Positions 8,519-17,574 of a stretch of DNA of 64,000 nucleotides are shown here, in pieces (within the stretch, counting starts at the first letter, position 1; each line of letters begins with the position of its first letter). The stretch covers positions 186,001 through 250,000 of the forward strand of contig NZ_PVZC01000004.1 in NCBI RefSeq assembly GCF_003002095.1, given 5' to 3'. The translations under genes and the position numbers were made by a program. Below the pieces are notes generated by a model. The model saw only the letters and a list, made by a program, of their open reading frames with translations. It made no database searches and was not told where the DNA came from. The DNA comes from Allonocardiopsis opalescens. Lineage in GTDB: Bacteria; Actinomycetota; Actinomycetes; Streptosporangiales; Streptosporangiaceae.

Positions 8519-9337
8519 GTGGAGAGTACCGACAAACCGCGTGAAGATGACCGCGAGATGATCGGACGGGTCGCGGCGTGGGTGCGCGGCGCCCGGGCGA
8601 TCACCGTGCTCACCGGCGCCGGGATCAGCACCGACAGCGGCATTCCCGACTTCCGCGGCCCGCAGGGGGTCTGGACCAGGGACCCCTCGGCCGCCTCGCG
8701 CTTCGACTTCGACACCTACCGCGCCGACCCGGCGGTGCGGCGCGAGGTATGGCGGATGCGCGCCGAGCACCCCGCCTGGACGGCCCGGCCCAACGCCGGC
8801 CACCGCGCCCTGGTCGCCATCGAGCGGCTGGGCACCCTGCGCGCACTGGTCACCCAGAACATCGACGGCCTGCACCAGGCGGCCGGCTCGGGCGCGGCGG
8901 GCGGGCCGGCGGTCGTGGAGATCCACGGCACCGTGCACGAGGTGGAGTGCCTGGACTGCGAGCGGCGCACCCCCACCCGCCAGGTTCTCGACCGGGTGGC
9001 GGCGGGCGAGGACGACCCCGCCTGCCTCGGCTGCGGCGGAGTGCAGAAGGCGGCGACGATCTCCTTCGGCCAGGCGCTGAAAGAGCCGGTGCTGCGGGCG
9101 GCCGTGGCGGCCGCCCGCGACTGCGAGCTGCTCCTCGCCATCGGCAGCTCGCTCACCGTGCACCCGGCCGCCGGGCTGGCCGAGCTGGCGGTGGACTCCG
9201 GCGCGCGCCTGGTGGTGGTGAACGCCCAGCCCACCCCCTACGACGGCCTGGCCGCCGCCGTACTGCGCGAGCCGATCGGCACGGTGCTGCCCGAGATCGC
9301 CGCCCGGGCGGGCGCCTGCGAGGGGCCGGCGGGCTGA
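8519..9337 (+). CDS. NAD-dependent protein deacylase, Sir2 family
   Basis: The 272-residue sirtuin carries G-A-G-I-S-T-D-S-G-I-P-D-F-R-G-P from residue 33, Q-N-I-D-G-L-H, the catalytic His in E-I-H-G-T and a four-Cys zinc ribbon (C-L-D-C and C-L-G-C, 26 residues apart). A late G-S-S-L-T-V-H-P motif closes the NAD site. It removes acyl groups from lysines using NAD and releases O-acyl-ADP-ribose. Length and motif order match class III/U bacterial sirtuins. It is probably leaderless: TAGGGT lies six bases before the GTG. In actinomycetes such enzymes regulate acyl-CoA synthetases; a long-chain acyl-CoA ligase lies 6 kb downstream, but no direct link is shown. Confidence 0.93.
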   Translation: MESTDKPREDDREMIGRVAAWVRGARAITVLTGAGISTDSGIPDFRGPQGVWTRDPSAASRFDFDTYRADPAVRREVWRMRAEHPAWTARPNAGHRALVAIERLGTLRALVTQNIDGLHQAAGSGAAGGPAVVEIHGTVHEVECLDCERRTPTRQVLDRVAAGEDDPACLGCGGVQKAATISFGQALKEPVLRAAVAAARDCELLLAIGSSLTVHPAAGLAELAVDSGARLVVVNAQPTPYDGLAAAVLREPIGTVLPEIAARAGACEGPAG

Positions 9338-9368
9338 GCGCGCCCGGCCGCCCCGGAAGGCCGCGCCG

Positions 9369-10043
9369 CTAGGGGAGCTTCCAGTCGATCGGCTCGGCGC
9401 CCTGCCGCTCCAGCAGCTCGTTCACCCGGCTGAACGGGCGGGTGCCGAGGAAGCCGCTGCGCACCATCGGGCTGGGGTGCGCCGACTCCACGCACGGCAC
9501 CTCGCCCAGGATCGGCTTGAGATTGCGCGCGTCGCGCCCCCACAGGACCGCCGCCATCGGGGTGCCGCGCGCCACCAGCGCCTTGATGGCGCACTCGGTG
9601 ATCTCCTCCCAGCCCTTGCTGCGGTGCGAGCCGGGGGAGCGGGGCGCGACCGTCAGGACCTTGTTGAGCAGCAGCACGCCGCGCTCGGTCCACGGGCTGA
9701 GGTCGCCGTTGGCGGGCTTGGGGTGGCCGAGGTCGTCGCAGTACTCGCGGAAGATGTTGCGCAGGCTGCCCGGGATCGGCTTGACGTCGGGCGCCACCGA
9801 GAAGCTCAGCCCCACCGCGTGGCCGGGGATCGGATAGGGGTCCTGCCCCACCACGAGCACGCGCACATCGGCGAAGGGCTGCTTGAAGGCGCGCAGCACG
9901 TTCTCGCCGGCGGGAAGGTAGCTGCGGCCCGCGGCCACCTCCTCGCGCAGGAACTCGCCCATCCGGGCGATGCGGTCGGCGACGGGCTCCAGCGCCCGCG
10001 CCCAACCGGCTTCGACATTGTCCGCCAGGTTTCGTCCAGCCAT
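9369..10043 (-). CDS. ung: Uracil-DNA glycosylase, family 1
   Basis: The 224-residue enzyme excises uracil from DNA in base-excision repair. It shows the water-activating motif [16 protein letters not shown], the uracil-specificity region and the DNA-intercalation motif A-H-P-S-P-M near the C terminus, ending W-K-L-P. The start is taken at [18 protein letters not shown] and not four codons upstream. A TATGGT -10 hexamer lies seven bases before this ATG, and the longer frame would start inside that hexamer. The gene is therefore likely leaderless. It converges on the sirtuin gene with a 31-base gap. Complete, with all motifs intact. Confidence 0.95.
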   Translation of the reverse strand: MAGRNLADNVEAGWARALEPVADRIARMGEFLREEVAAGRSYLPAGENVLRAFKQPFADVRVLVVGQDPYPIPGHAVGLSFSVAPDVKPIPGSLRNIFREYCDDLGHPKPANGDLSPWTERGVLLLNKVLTVAPRSPGSHRSKGWEEITECAIKALVARGTPMAAVLWGRDARNLKPILGEVPCVESAHPSPMVRSGFLGTRPFSRVNELLERQGAEPIDWKLP

Positions 10044-10206
10044 GGCGCACACCATAGCGGCGCCCGGTGACGGCGCGGGCCGAAACAGCCCGCGCCGCAG
10101 GCGGACCCGCGCCGCGGGGCGCCCGCCGCCCCACCGCGGGCCCGCCGGTTCTCCTAGGATGAAGCGGTCCCTCGTGGAAACCCACCGACGCTCCGGGAAG
10201 ACCGCC

Positions 10207-11187
10207 GTGTACCCACCAGAACCCGGGCCGACCCCGGCCCAGCGCCCGGCGGCCGGCCCGCCGGGCCCGCCGCACCAGCCGCCGCAGGGCCCCTACGGGC
10301 CGCCGGCGCCGCCCCCGGGCGGGCGGTTTCCGCACGGAGTGCCGGGTCCCCAGGGCGGGCCCGGAGCCGGACCCGGGCCGCAGGGCGGACCCGGTCAGGC
10401 CGGGCCGCCGCCCGGCTGGCCGCCGCCTCCGGGCTGGAGCGGGCCGTCCGGAGCGCCGCCGCCCGGCCCGCGCGCGCCGCGCCGCCGCACCGGGCTGGTG
10501 GCCGGCATCGTGGCGGGCGTGCTGGCACTCGTCGTGGTGCTCGCGGGCGCCGCGGTCTGGCTGCTGCGCGAACCCGCCGCGCCGGGCAGCATCGCGGGCG
10601 CGGGCCTGACGATCGCGCTCGGCGAGGACGGCGGCATCGCGCTGGCCTCCGGCGCGGCCGACGCCCCCGTCGTGGAGCTGTGGGTCGACTACGCCTGCCC
10701 GCACTGCCGCATGTTCCACCAGGAGTCCGGGGAGGGCCTGGCGCAGATGGCCGCCGACGGCGACGCCCAGGTGGTCGTGCGGCCGGTGAGCGTCTTCGCG
10801 GGCGCCGGGGAGCCCGACGCCGGCAACTCGCTGCGGGCCGGCTCGGCGGCGCTGTGCGCGGCCGAGTACGGCAGCGCCGCGGCCTGGACCGCCTACAACG
10901 ACCGGCTCTTCACCGAGCAGCCGATGCAGGGCGACCCCGGTTTCGAGGCCGACCGGCTGGTGGCCTGGGGCCAGGAGGCGGGCATCGACGACCCCGCGTT
11001 CGCCGGCTGCGTGTCGGAGGGGCGCTACACCGACGAGCTGGCGGTCTACACCCAGGAGGCCATCACCCGGTGGGGCTCCTTCGGCACCCCCACCGTCGCG
11101 GTGGAGGGCGAGCAGGTCAGCGGCTCCGGCGGCGCCCTGCCGACCCTGGAGCAGATCCGCGAGGCGGCCGGCGGCACCCCGGTCTGA
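10207..11187 (+). CDS. Membrane-anchored DsbA/thioredoxin-fold protein with proline-rich N terminus
   Basis: The 326-residue protein has a Pro/Gly-rich cytoplasmic tail (about residues 1-93), an R-R-R stop-transfer cluster, one transmembrane helix (about 96-118) and an extracytoplasmic DsbA-like domain. The active site C-P-H-C is at 164-167 and the cis-proline motif G-T-P-T-V comes later. Two further Cys residues lie in the helical insertion. Such proteins oxidise or isomerise disulfides of exported proteins. GTG start with GGGAAG seven bases before; TAGGAT at 10154 is a plausible -10. The proline-rich tail is unusually long for the family. No DsbB/VKOR partner is adjacent. Confidence 0.88.
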   Translation: MYPPEPGPTPAQRPAAGPPGPPHQPPQGPYGPPAPPPGGRFPHGVPGPQGGPGAGPGPQGGPGQAGPPPGWPPPPGWSGPSGAPPPGPRAPRRRTGLVAGIVAGVLALVVVLAGAAVWLLREPAAPGSIAGAGLTIALGEDGGIALASGAADAPVVELWVDYACPHCRMFHQESGEGLAQMAADGDAQVVVRPVSVFAGAGEPDAGNSLRAGSAALCAAEYGSAAAWTAYNDRLFTEQPMQGDPGFEADRLVAWGQEAGIDDPAFAGCVSEGRYTDELAVYTQEAITRWGSFGTPTVAVEGEQVSGSGGALPTLEQIREAAGGTPV

Positions 11188-11197
11188 GCCGCACCGA

Positions 11198-11235
11198 GGC
11201 GCGCCGCCCGGCTGCTCAGCCGCCGGCGGCGCGCC
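11198..11235. terminator. Large hairpin between convergent genes
   Basis: GGCGCGCCGCC pairs with GGCGGCGCGCC (11 bp). The inner arms CGGCTG and CAGCCG close a two-base loop, with only CC bulged. It overlaps the last codons of the GH15 gene and can terminate both converging transcripts. Confidence 0.6.
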
Positions 11236-13048
11236 CGTCGCGGCAGCGCTCGCCGCGCCGGTGGCCGTCGTGCAGGGTGAGGTTGTAGGCGGTGGTCACC
11301 AGCGGCACGTGGCTGAACGCCTGCGGGAAGTTGCCGACCATCCGGCCGATCCTGGGGTCGTACTCCTCCGCGAGCAGCCCGACGTCGTTGCGCAGGGCCA
11401 GCAGCCGCTCGAACAGCTCGGTGGCCTCCTTGCGCCGGCCGATCAGGTGCAGCGCGTCGGCCAGCCAGAAGCTGCAGGCCAGGAAGGCGCCCTCGTCGCC
11501 GGGCAGGCCGTCGACGGCGTCGGAGCCGTCGGTCGCCTCGATCGGGTAGCGCAGCACGAAGCCGTCGACCATCAGCTCACGCTGGATCGCCTCCACCGTG
11601 CCGACGACGCGGGGGTCGTCGGGCGGCAGGAAGCCCACCACCGGGATCAGCAGCAGCGCGGCGTCCAGGTTGGTGCCGCCGTAGTACTGGGTGAAGGTGT
11701 TGCGGTCGGGGTCGTAGCCGTGCTCGCAGACCTCGGCGTGGATGCGGTCGCGCAGCTCCTTCCACCGCTCCACCGGGCCGTCCTTGCCGAACTCCTCGAC
11801 CATGCGCACCGCGCGGTCGGCCGCCACCCAGGCCATCACCTTGGAGTGCACGAAGTGCCGGCTGGGGCCGCGCACCTCCCACAGCCCCTCGTCGGGGGTG
11901 TCCCAGGTGAACTCCAGGTAGTTCGTCAGCGAGCGCTGCAGCCCCCAGACGTGGCCGGCGCCCTCCAGGCCCGACTGGCGGGCCAGGAACAGCACGTCCA
12001 TGACCTCGCCGTAGACGTCGAGCTGGAACTGGTTCACGGCGGCGTTGCCGATGCGCACCGGCCGGGAGCCCTCGTAGCCGGGCAGCCAGTCGGGCTCCCA
12101 CTCGGGCAGCCGCCGCTCGCCCAGCACGCTGTACATGATCTGCATGTCCTGGGGGTCGCCGGCCACCGCGCGCACCAGCCACTCGCGCCAGGCCTCGGCC
12201 TCCTCGGTGTAGCCGCTGCGCAGCAGCGCCTCCAGGGTGATCGTGGCGTCGCGCAGCCAGCAGTAGCGGTAGTCCCAGTTGCGGACGCCGCCGAGGTCCT
12301 CGGGCAGCGAGGTGGTGGGCGCGGCGACGATGCCGCCGCTGGGGGCGTAGGTGAGGGCCTTGAGGGTGATCAGCGAGCGGACGACGGCGTCGCGGTACTT
12401 GCCGTCGTAGGTGCAGGTGGCGACCCACTCGGTCCAGAAGCGCTCGGTCTCGGCCAGCGCCGGCTCGGGGTCGGCGTGGTCGGGCTCGGCCTGGTAGGAG
12501 GGGTGCCAGGTGAGGACGAAGGGCACCCGCTCGCCCGCGCGGACGGTGAACTCCGCGTCGTGCTTGAAGTTGTGGCCCTCCAGGTCGACCGGGCTGGCCA
12601 GCCAGACGGCGTCGGGGCCGGCGATCCCGACCAGCTCGGAGTGGTCGTCGCGGTGCATCCACGGCACCACCCGGCCATAGTCGAAGCGCAGCCGCAGCTC
12701 GGTGCGCATCTCCACGGTGCCCGACAGGCCCTCCACGATCCGCACCACGTCGGGCGCCTGGCCGCGCGGCGGCATGAAGTCGATGACCCGGACGCTGCCG
12801 GTGGGGGTGTCCCACTCGGTCTCCAGGATGAGGGTGTCGCCGCGGTAGCGGCGGCGGTCGGCGCGCGGGCCGCCGTCACGCGGCCGGATCGACCAGTTGC
12901 CGTGGTCCTCGGTGCCGAGCAGGGCGGCGAAGAAGGCGGGGGAGTCGAAGCGGGGCATGCACAGCCAGTCGATGGATCCGTCGCGGCCGACGAGGGCCGC
13001 CGACTCCATGTCGCCGATCAGCGCGTAGTCCTCGATCCGCCCGGCCAT
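11216..13048 (-). CDS. Glycoside hydrolase family 15 protein (glucoamylase/trehalase type)
   Basis: The 610-residue protein starts MAGRIEDYALIGDMESAALV, with D-G-S-I-D-W-L-C-M-P-R-F-D-S-P, the N-terminal signature of bacterial GH15. The (alpha/alpha)6 barrel carries N-W-D-Y-R-Y-C-W-L-R-D-A and P-G-D-E-G-A-F-L-A-C-S-F-W. Members hydrolyse alpha-1,4-glucans or, in actinobacteria, trehalose. There is no signal peptide, so it acts in the cytoplasm, which favours trehalose or glycogen turnover (inference). A TACAGT hexamer about 50 bases upstream is a likely -10. An in-frame GTG about 13 codons upstream is an alternative start. Stands alone downstream of yczE on the same strand. Confidence 0.9.
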   Translation of the reverse strand: MAGRIEDYALIGDMESAALVGRDGSIDWLCMPRFDSPAFFAALLGTEDHGNWSIRPRDGGPRADRRRYRGDTLILETEWDTPTGSVRVIDFMPPRGQAPDVVRIVEGLSGTVEMRTELRLRFDYGRVVPWMHRDDHSELVGIAGPDAVWLASPVDLEGHNFKHDAEFTVRAGERVPFVLTWHPSYQAEPDHADPEPALAETERFWTEWVATCTYDGKYRDAVVRSLITLKALTYAPSGGIVAAPTTSLPEDLGGVRNWDYRYCWLRDATITLEALLRSGYTEEAEAWREWLVRAVAGDPQDMQIMYSVLGERRLPEWEPDWLPGYEGSRPVRIGNAAVNQFQLDVYGEVMDVLFLARQSGLEGAGHVWGLQRSLTNYLEFTWDTPDEGLWEVRGPSRHFVHSKVMAWVAADRAVRMVEEFGKDGPVERWKELRDRIHAEVCEHGYDPDRNTFTQYYGGTNLDAALLLIPVVGFLPPDDPRVVGTVEAIQRELMVDGFVLRYPIEATDGSDAVDGLPGDEGAFLACSFWLADALHLIGRRKEATELFERLLALRNDVGLLAEEYDPRIGRMVGNFPQAFSHVPLVTTAYNLTLHDGHRRGERCRDGRAAGG

Positions 13049-13175
13049 CTGCCACCGTCCCGCCTCGTCGCGCGCCGGCACGCCGCCCGCCGGTCGCCAA
13101 GTAGATGCCCACTGTAGGAGACCATGATTCCAGCGGTGCCGACCTGCTCCGGCCACCGGCCGCCGCCGCGCCCGG

Positions 13176-13850
13176 CTAGCGGGGCCCCTGCGGGGCGGAC
13201 ACCGTCAGGCGGCGCAGGAAGAACTGCACGATCGGGCCGATCCCCAGGGCGAACAGCAGCGTGCCGATCCCGACCGTGCCGCCGAGCAGGAAGCCGACGG
13301 CCAGCACGGCCAGCTCCACCGCGGTGCGCGCCAGCCGCGGCGAGACGCCGCGCGCGGCCAGGCCCGTCATCAGCCCGTCGCGCGGCCCGGGGCCCAGGCC
13401 CGCGCCGATGTAGCAGCCGCTGCCGACGGCCACGACGACGATCCCGAGCAGGAGGAAGGCCCAGCGCCACGGCCACTCCTGCGGCTCGGGCAGCAGCCAC
13501 AGCGACACGTCGACGGCGGGGCCGAGCGCCAGCACATTGCAGAGGGTGCCCAGGCCCGGGCGCTGGCGCAGCGGGATCCACAGCAGCATCACCAGGGCGC
13601 CGACGATGACCGTCCAGGTGCCGACGGACAGCCCGGTGCGCAGCGACAGGCCCTGGTGCAGCACGGTCCAGGGGTCCAGGCCGAGCCCGGACTCCAGCTG
13701 GAGGGCGGCGCCGAGGCCGAACAGGTAGAGCCCGGCGAAGAGCTGGACCAGCCGCCTGGCCCGGGGGCGGGGGAGCAGCGCGGCCCGCGCCGGGCGGGCC
13801 GCGATTGGCCCGGTGTCCGCCGGGCCACTCGTAGAGGTTGACGAAGCCAT
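13176..13850 (-). CDS. YczE-like integral membrane protein
   Basis: The 224-residue protein has six predicted membrane segments starting at about residue 34. It shows the YczE hallmarks G-L-G-L-D-P-W-T-V-L-H-Q-G, G-T-L-C-N-V, G-A-G-L-G-P-G-P-R-D-G-L-M-T and G-T-V-G-I-G-T-L-L-F-A. YczE proteins are distant relatives of YitT and recurrent neighbours of MocR regulators; their transport substrate is unknown. Here the gene is divergent from a MocR gene, with 60 bases between start codons carrying two direct repeats. That strongly suggests MocR control. A vitamin B6 or amino-acid-related role is inference from the regulator family. Confidence 0.88.
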   Translation of the reverse strand: MASSTSTSGPADTGPIAARPARAALLPRPRARRLVQLFAGLYLFGLGAALQLESGLGLDPWTVLHQGLSLRTGLSVGTWTVIVGALVMLLWIPLRQRPGLGTLCNVLALGPAVDVSLWLLPEPQEWPWRWAFLLLGIVVVAVGSGCYIGAGLGPGPRDGLMTGLAARGVSPRLARTAVELAVLAVGFLLGGTVGIGTLLFALGIGPIVQFFLRRLTVSAPQGPR

Positions 13851-13867
13851 GCTGGCCAGACTCGCGC

Positions 13868-13910
13868 AAGTGGCCTTGATTTTATATAGCCAATACGCAA
13901 AAGTGGCCTT
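13868..13910. promoter_or_regulatory. Direct-repeat operator of the MocR regulator
   Basis: AAGTGGCCTT occurs twice in the same orientation (13868-13877 and 13901-13910), 33 bases apart. The AT-rich core TTTATATAGC between them holds the divergent -10 regions. The second copy abuts the ATG of the MocR gene. MocR proteins of the GabR/PdxR type bind direct repeats spaced by about three helical turns, and the half-site resembles the AAAGTGG motif I recall for corynebacterial PdxR. Confidence 0.75.
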
Positions 13911-15392
13911 ATGTCTGATGGTCCTGGCGGAGTGGCCGTGAGCGGTCCCGGGCCGGCGGGCGAGCGGCGGCTGAGCGGGCGCCAGCTCGGGCGGCTGGTC
14001 CGCCCGGGCGCCGCGCCCGAGCCGCCCGGGCCCTACTACGCGGCGCTGGCCGACACCGTGCGCGGCCTCATCCTGGACGGGCGGCTGCCGGTGCGCACCC
14101 GGCTGCCCGCCGAACGCGACCTCGCCCGCGCGCTCGACGTGAGCAGGACCACCGTCACCGCCGCCTACAACCGGCTGCGCGAGACGGGCTTCGTGGAGTC
14201 CCGGCACGGCTCCGGCAGCTGGACGGCGCTGCCCGTGCCCGGCGGCGGCTCCGGCGGCATCACGCTCACCCCCGACGCCGAGCACGTCGACCTCGGCGTG
14301 GCCGCCCCCGGCGCCGTCAGCCGGGTCGCCCCGGCCGCGGTGGCCGCGGCGCACCGGCTGGCCGAGCACACCTCGGGCCAGGGCTACACCACCACCGGCC
14401 TGCCCGAGCTGCGCGCCGCCGTCGCCGGCCACTACACCGCGCGCGGCCTGCCCACCGCCCCGGAGCAGATCTTCATCACCAACGGCGCCCAGCAGGGCGT
14501 GGCGCTGCTGCTGCGCTGCCTGCTCGGCCCCGGCGACGGCCTGCTCATCGAGTCGCCCAGCTACCCGCACCCGATGGCCGCCGCCCGCGACCTCGGCGCC
14601 CGGCTGGTCCCCGTCGGCGTCACCGCCGAGGGCTGGGACCTCGGGCTGACGACCTCGGCGCTGCGCCAGTCCGGCGCCCGCGCCGGATACCTCATCCCCG
14701 ACTTCCACAACCCCACCGGCGCCGTGATGCCCGCCGCCGCACGCGCCGAGCTGGTGGCCGCCGCCCGCGCGGCGGGCGCCGCCCTGATCGCCGACGAGAG
14801 CACCGCCGAGCTGGCCATCGACCCCGTCGAGATGCCGCCGCCGCTGGCCGCCTTCGACCCCGACGGGCGGGTGCACAGCGTCGGCTCGCTGTCCAAGCTG
14901 GTCTGGGGCGGGCTCCGCGTCGGCTGGGTGCGCACCACGCCGCCCATGGTGGAGCGGCTGGCCGCGCTGCGCTCCCGCGTCGACCTCGCCGGGCCGCTGC
15001 TGGAGCAGCTGCTCGCCCTGGAGCTGATGCCCGCGCTGGCCGAGATCCGCGCCGAGCGCGCCGCCGGCCTGCGCGCCGGGCGCGACGCCCTGCTGGCCGC
15101 CCTCGCCGCCGAGCTGCCGCACTGGCGGTGCCCGAGCCCGCCCGGCGGCCTCGTCGTCTGGGCCGAGCTGCCCGAGCCCGTCGCCGGGCGGCTGGCCGAG
15201 GCCGCCGCACGCCAGGGCGTGCGGGTGGTGCCCGGACCCGTCTTCGGCATGGAGGGCACCCTGGAGCGCTACCTGCGCATCTCCTACGCCCGGCCCACCG
15301 AGGTCCTGGCCGGCGCGGTGGCCCGGCTCGCGGCGGCCGACGCGCAGGTGCGCGCCAGCGCGCCCGGACGCCCCGCGCTGCCGTACGTATGA
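13911..15392 (+). CDS. MocR-family regulator (GntR winged helix fused to aminotransferase-like domain)
   Basis: The 493-residue protein has a GntR winged-helix domain (about residues 45-110, with P-A-E-R-D-L-A-R-A-L-D-V-S-R-T-T-V) and a fold-type I aminotransferase domain (about 130-480). The latter contains D-F-H-N-P-T-G and the PLP lysine Lys329 in S-L-S-K. MocR proteins bind pyridoxal phosphate and regulate B6 or amino-acid genes. It is divergent from yczE, and the intergenic direct repeats place one site at its own start, so it probably autorepresses. The ATG follows the second repeat directly with no ribosome site, so this transcript may be leaderless. Confidence 0.92.
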   Translation: MSDGPGGVAVSGPGPAGERRLSGRQLGRLVRPGAAPEPPGPYYAALADTVRGLILDGRLPVRTRLPAERDLARALDVSRTTVTAAYNRLRETGFVESRHGSGSWTALPVPGGGSGGITLTPDAEHVDLGVAAPGAVSRVAPAAVAAAHRLAEHTSGQGYTTTGLPELRAAVAGHYTARGLPTAPEQIFITNGAQQGVALLLRCLLGPGDGLLIESPSYPHPMAAARDLGARLVPVGVTAEGWDLGLTTSALRQSGARAGYLIPDFHNPTGAVMPAAARAELVAAARAAGAALIADESTAELAIDPVEMPPPLAAFDPDGRVHSVGSLSKLVWGGLRVGWVRTTPPMVERLAALRSRVDLAGPLLEQLLALELMPALAEIRAERAAGLRAGRDALLAALAAELPHWRCPSPPGGLVVWAELPEPVAGRLAEAAARQGVRVVPGPVFGMEGTLERYLRISYARPTEVLAGAVARLAAADAQVRASAPGRPALPYV

Positions 15393-15495
15393 CCCGGTTC
15401 GAACCGCTTGCGCCGTACCGGGGCGCTCACCGGTACTGCTAGCGTGGCGCCACGCGGCACCCCGGCGGCGGCGCGTCGCGCCGCCCCGAGAGCGG

Positions 15496-15540
15496 CCGCG
15501 CCCGGGGCCCGACCCCTCCTCTCCAGGGTCCCGGGCGCGG
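15496..15540 (+). terminator. GC-rich hairpin after the MocR gene
   Basis: CCGCGCCCGGG (15496-15506) pairs with CCCGGGCGCGG (15530-15540), with an inner GACCC/GGGTC pairing and a TCCTCTCC loop region. It lies 104 bases past the MocR stop and well before the next start, so it most likely ends the MocR transcript. A leader structure for the downstream ligase gene is the alternative, because a TAGCGT -10-like hexamer lies at 15440. Confidence 0.5.
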
Positions 15541-15672
15541 TCTTCGGGGCGCGGGCCCGGCCGGGCACCGCCCCGAGCCCGGGCGAACGGCTTGAATCGA
15601 TCACCCTGGCATGATGCGATTCTGCGCAGCGGACGTGATCCGCGCCACAACCGCATCTGGAAGGGGCATCCG

Positions 15673-17556
15673 ATGACCCGGACCGCCGTGCTCGCCGCCC
15701 GCGCCGAGATCGAGGCCGAGATCTCCGGCCTCACCCTGGTCGACTGGTTCGACCGCGCGGCCGACGGCCACGGCGACGCCCCCGCGCTGTCGGACCCGGT
15801 GGGCGGCTCCTGGCGCACCCTCAGCTGGTCGCGGTACCGCGAGGAGGCCAGGCGGCTGGCCGCCGGCCTCATCGACGCGGGCACCGCCCCCGGCGAGGTC
15901 GTCGCGCTGATGCTGCCCAACTGCGCCGACCACCTCATCGCCGACTTCGCCGCCCTGCAAGCCGGCGCCGTGCCGCTGAGCGTCTACGCCACCCTCGCCC
16001 CCGAGCAGGTGGCCCACATCGCCGCCGACTCCCGCGCCCGCGTCGCCGTGCTCGACGGCGCCGAGGAGCTGGCCCGCTGGCGGCCGGTGCTGCACCAGCT
16101 GCCCGAGCTGCGGCTGATCGTGCTGCGCGACGCCGCCGCAGTGCCCGCCGACGGCGGGCCGGACGGCGCCTCCCGGGTCGGCTACCTCTCGCTGGCCGAG
16201 CTGCGCGCCCGCGGCGACGCCCTCGGCGCCGCCGGACAGGCCGCCGTGGCAGGCCGGGCGGCCGCCCTCGGCCCCGAGGACACCGCCACCCTGCTGTACA
16301 CCTCCGGCACCACCGGCGTGCCCAAGGGCGTGATCGAGACCCACCACCAGGTGCTCTACCAGGTCGAGGCGGCTCAGCGCCGGCTGCGGCTGCCCGACGG
16401 CCTGGTCACCCTCTCCTACCTCTCGCTGGCGCACATCGCCGAGCGGGTGGTCAGCACCTACCTGCCGCTGCGGCTGCACGGGGCCGTCCACTTCTGCCCC
16501 GACTCCTCGCGGCTCGCCGAGCACCTGCTCAGGGCCCGCCCGCAGCTGATGTTCGGCGTGCCGAGGACCTGGGAGAAGATGCACGCCCGGCTGAGCGCCG
16601 CCCTGGCCTCCCAGCCCGACGACGCCGCCCGCGCCGAGGTGGAGCGCGCCATGGAGCTGGGCCGCGCCCACGCCGAGGCCGCCCAGTACGGCCGCACCGT
16701 CCCCGCCGACCTCGCCGAGCGCTTCGCCAAGGCCGACGAGGCCGTGCTCAAGCCCATCCGCGCCCTGATCGGCCTGGACCGGGCCGTCTTCTACGGCACC
16801 GCGGCCGCCCCGATGCCCGACACCGTGCTGCGCTTCTTCACCGGCCTGGGCATGGTCGTCGCCGACATCTACGGCATGACCGAGAACGCCGGGGCGAGCA
16901 CGATGAACAGTCCCGACTGCTACCGCCTCGGCACGGTCGGCCGCGCCCTGGACGGCATCGAGCTGCGCACCGCCGAGGACGGCGAGCTGCTGGTGCGCGG
17001 CCCCGTCAACACGCCCGGCTACCTCAACCAGCCCCACGCCACCGCCGCGCTGGCCGGCGCCGACGGCTGGCTGCGCACCGGCGACCTCGCCGAGATCGAC
17101 GACGACGGCTTCGTGCGCATCCTGGACCGCAAGAAGGAGCTGATCATCACGGCCGGCGGCGAGAACATCTCACCCGCCTCCATCGAGAACCTGCTCAAGG
17201 AGCACCCGCTCATCAGCCAGGCGCTCGCCTACGGCGACCGCCGCCCCTACCCGGTCGCGCTGCTCACCCTGGACCCCGAGGCCGCCCCCGCCTGGGCCAG
17301 GGCCGCGGGGGTGAGCGGTCCCGAGCTGGACGACCTCGGCCTGCTGGCCGCCCACCCCGTGGTGGTGGAGGAGGTGCAGCGCGCCGTCGACCGCGCCAAC
17401 CGGCGGCTGGCGCGGGTGCAGCAGGTCAAGCGCTGGCGGCTGCTGAGCGCGGAGTGGACCCCCGAGACCGACGAGCTGACCCCCAGCCTCAAGCTCAAGC
17501 GCCGCGTCATCACCGCCAAGTACGGTGCCGAGATCAGCGCACTGTACGACGCCTGA
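15673..17556 (+). CDS. Long-chain acyl-CoA ligase (AMP-dependent synthetase)
   Basis: The 627-residue enzyme activates fatty acids as acyl-AMP and then acyl-CoA. The AMP-binding P-loop Y-T-S-G-T-T-G-V-P-K-G starts at residue 209. A5 (I-Y-G-M-T-E-N-A-G) and the hinge region R-T-G-D-L-A-E-I, D-R-K-K-E-L-I-I-T-A-G-G-E-N-I follow, with a K-R-R adenylation lysine region at the end. Length and the G-E-N-I-S-P motif match the FadD15-like long-chain class. The start is fixed by AAGGGG six bases before the ATG; the longer upstream frame has no family support. It converges on a lipase-like gene 19 bases downstream, so fatty acids released there could be activated here (inference). Confidence 0.93.
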   Translation: MTRTAVLAARAEIEAEISGLTLVDWFDRAADGHGDAPALSDPVGGSWRTLSWSRYREEARRLAAGLIDAGTAPGEVVALMLPNCADHLIADFAALQAGAVPLSVYATLAPEQVAHIAADSRARVAVLDGAEELARWRPVLHQLPELRLIVLRDAAAVPADGGPDGASRVGYLSLAELRARGDALGAAGQAAVAGRAAALGPEDTATLLYTSGTTGVPKGVIETHHQVLYQVEAAQRRLRLPDGLVTLSYLSLAHIAERVVSTYLPLRLHGAVHFCPDSSRLAEHLLRARPQLMFGVPRTWEKMHARLSAALASQPDDAARAEVERAMELGRAHAEAAQYGRTVPADLAERFAKADEAVLKPIRALIGLDRAVFYGTAAAPMPDTVLRFFTGLGMVVADIYGMTENAGASTMNSPDCYRLGTVGRALDGIELRTAEDGELLVRGPVNTPGYLNQPHATAALAGADGWLRTGDLAEIDDDGFVRILDRKKELIITAGGENISPASIENLLKEHPLISQALAYGDRRPYPVALLTLDPEAAPAWARAAGVSGPELDDLGLLAAHPVVVEEVQRAVDRANRRLARVQQVKRWRLLSAEWTPETDELTPSLKLKRRVITAKYGAEISALYDA

Positions 17557-17574
17557 GCGCCGCCCGCCCCCGGC

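Noticed and set aside
10044-10055. Four extra N-terminal codons of uracil-DNA glycosylase
   Set aside because: The upstream ATG lies inside the TATGGT -10 hexamer, so it would not be transcribed; the downstream ATG has the leaderless spacing.
15396-15405. GGTTCGAACC, reminiscent of a tRNA T-arm
   Set aside because: No acceptor, D or anticodon stems can be built around it; it is a chance palindrome just after the MocR stop.
13176-15938. A 920-codon minus-strand frame spanning yczE and the antisense of mocR
   Set aside because: Only the last 225 codons (the YczE protein) have membrane topology and family motifs; the rest is antisense to the clearly coding MocR gene.
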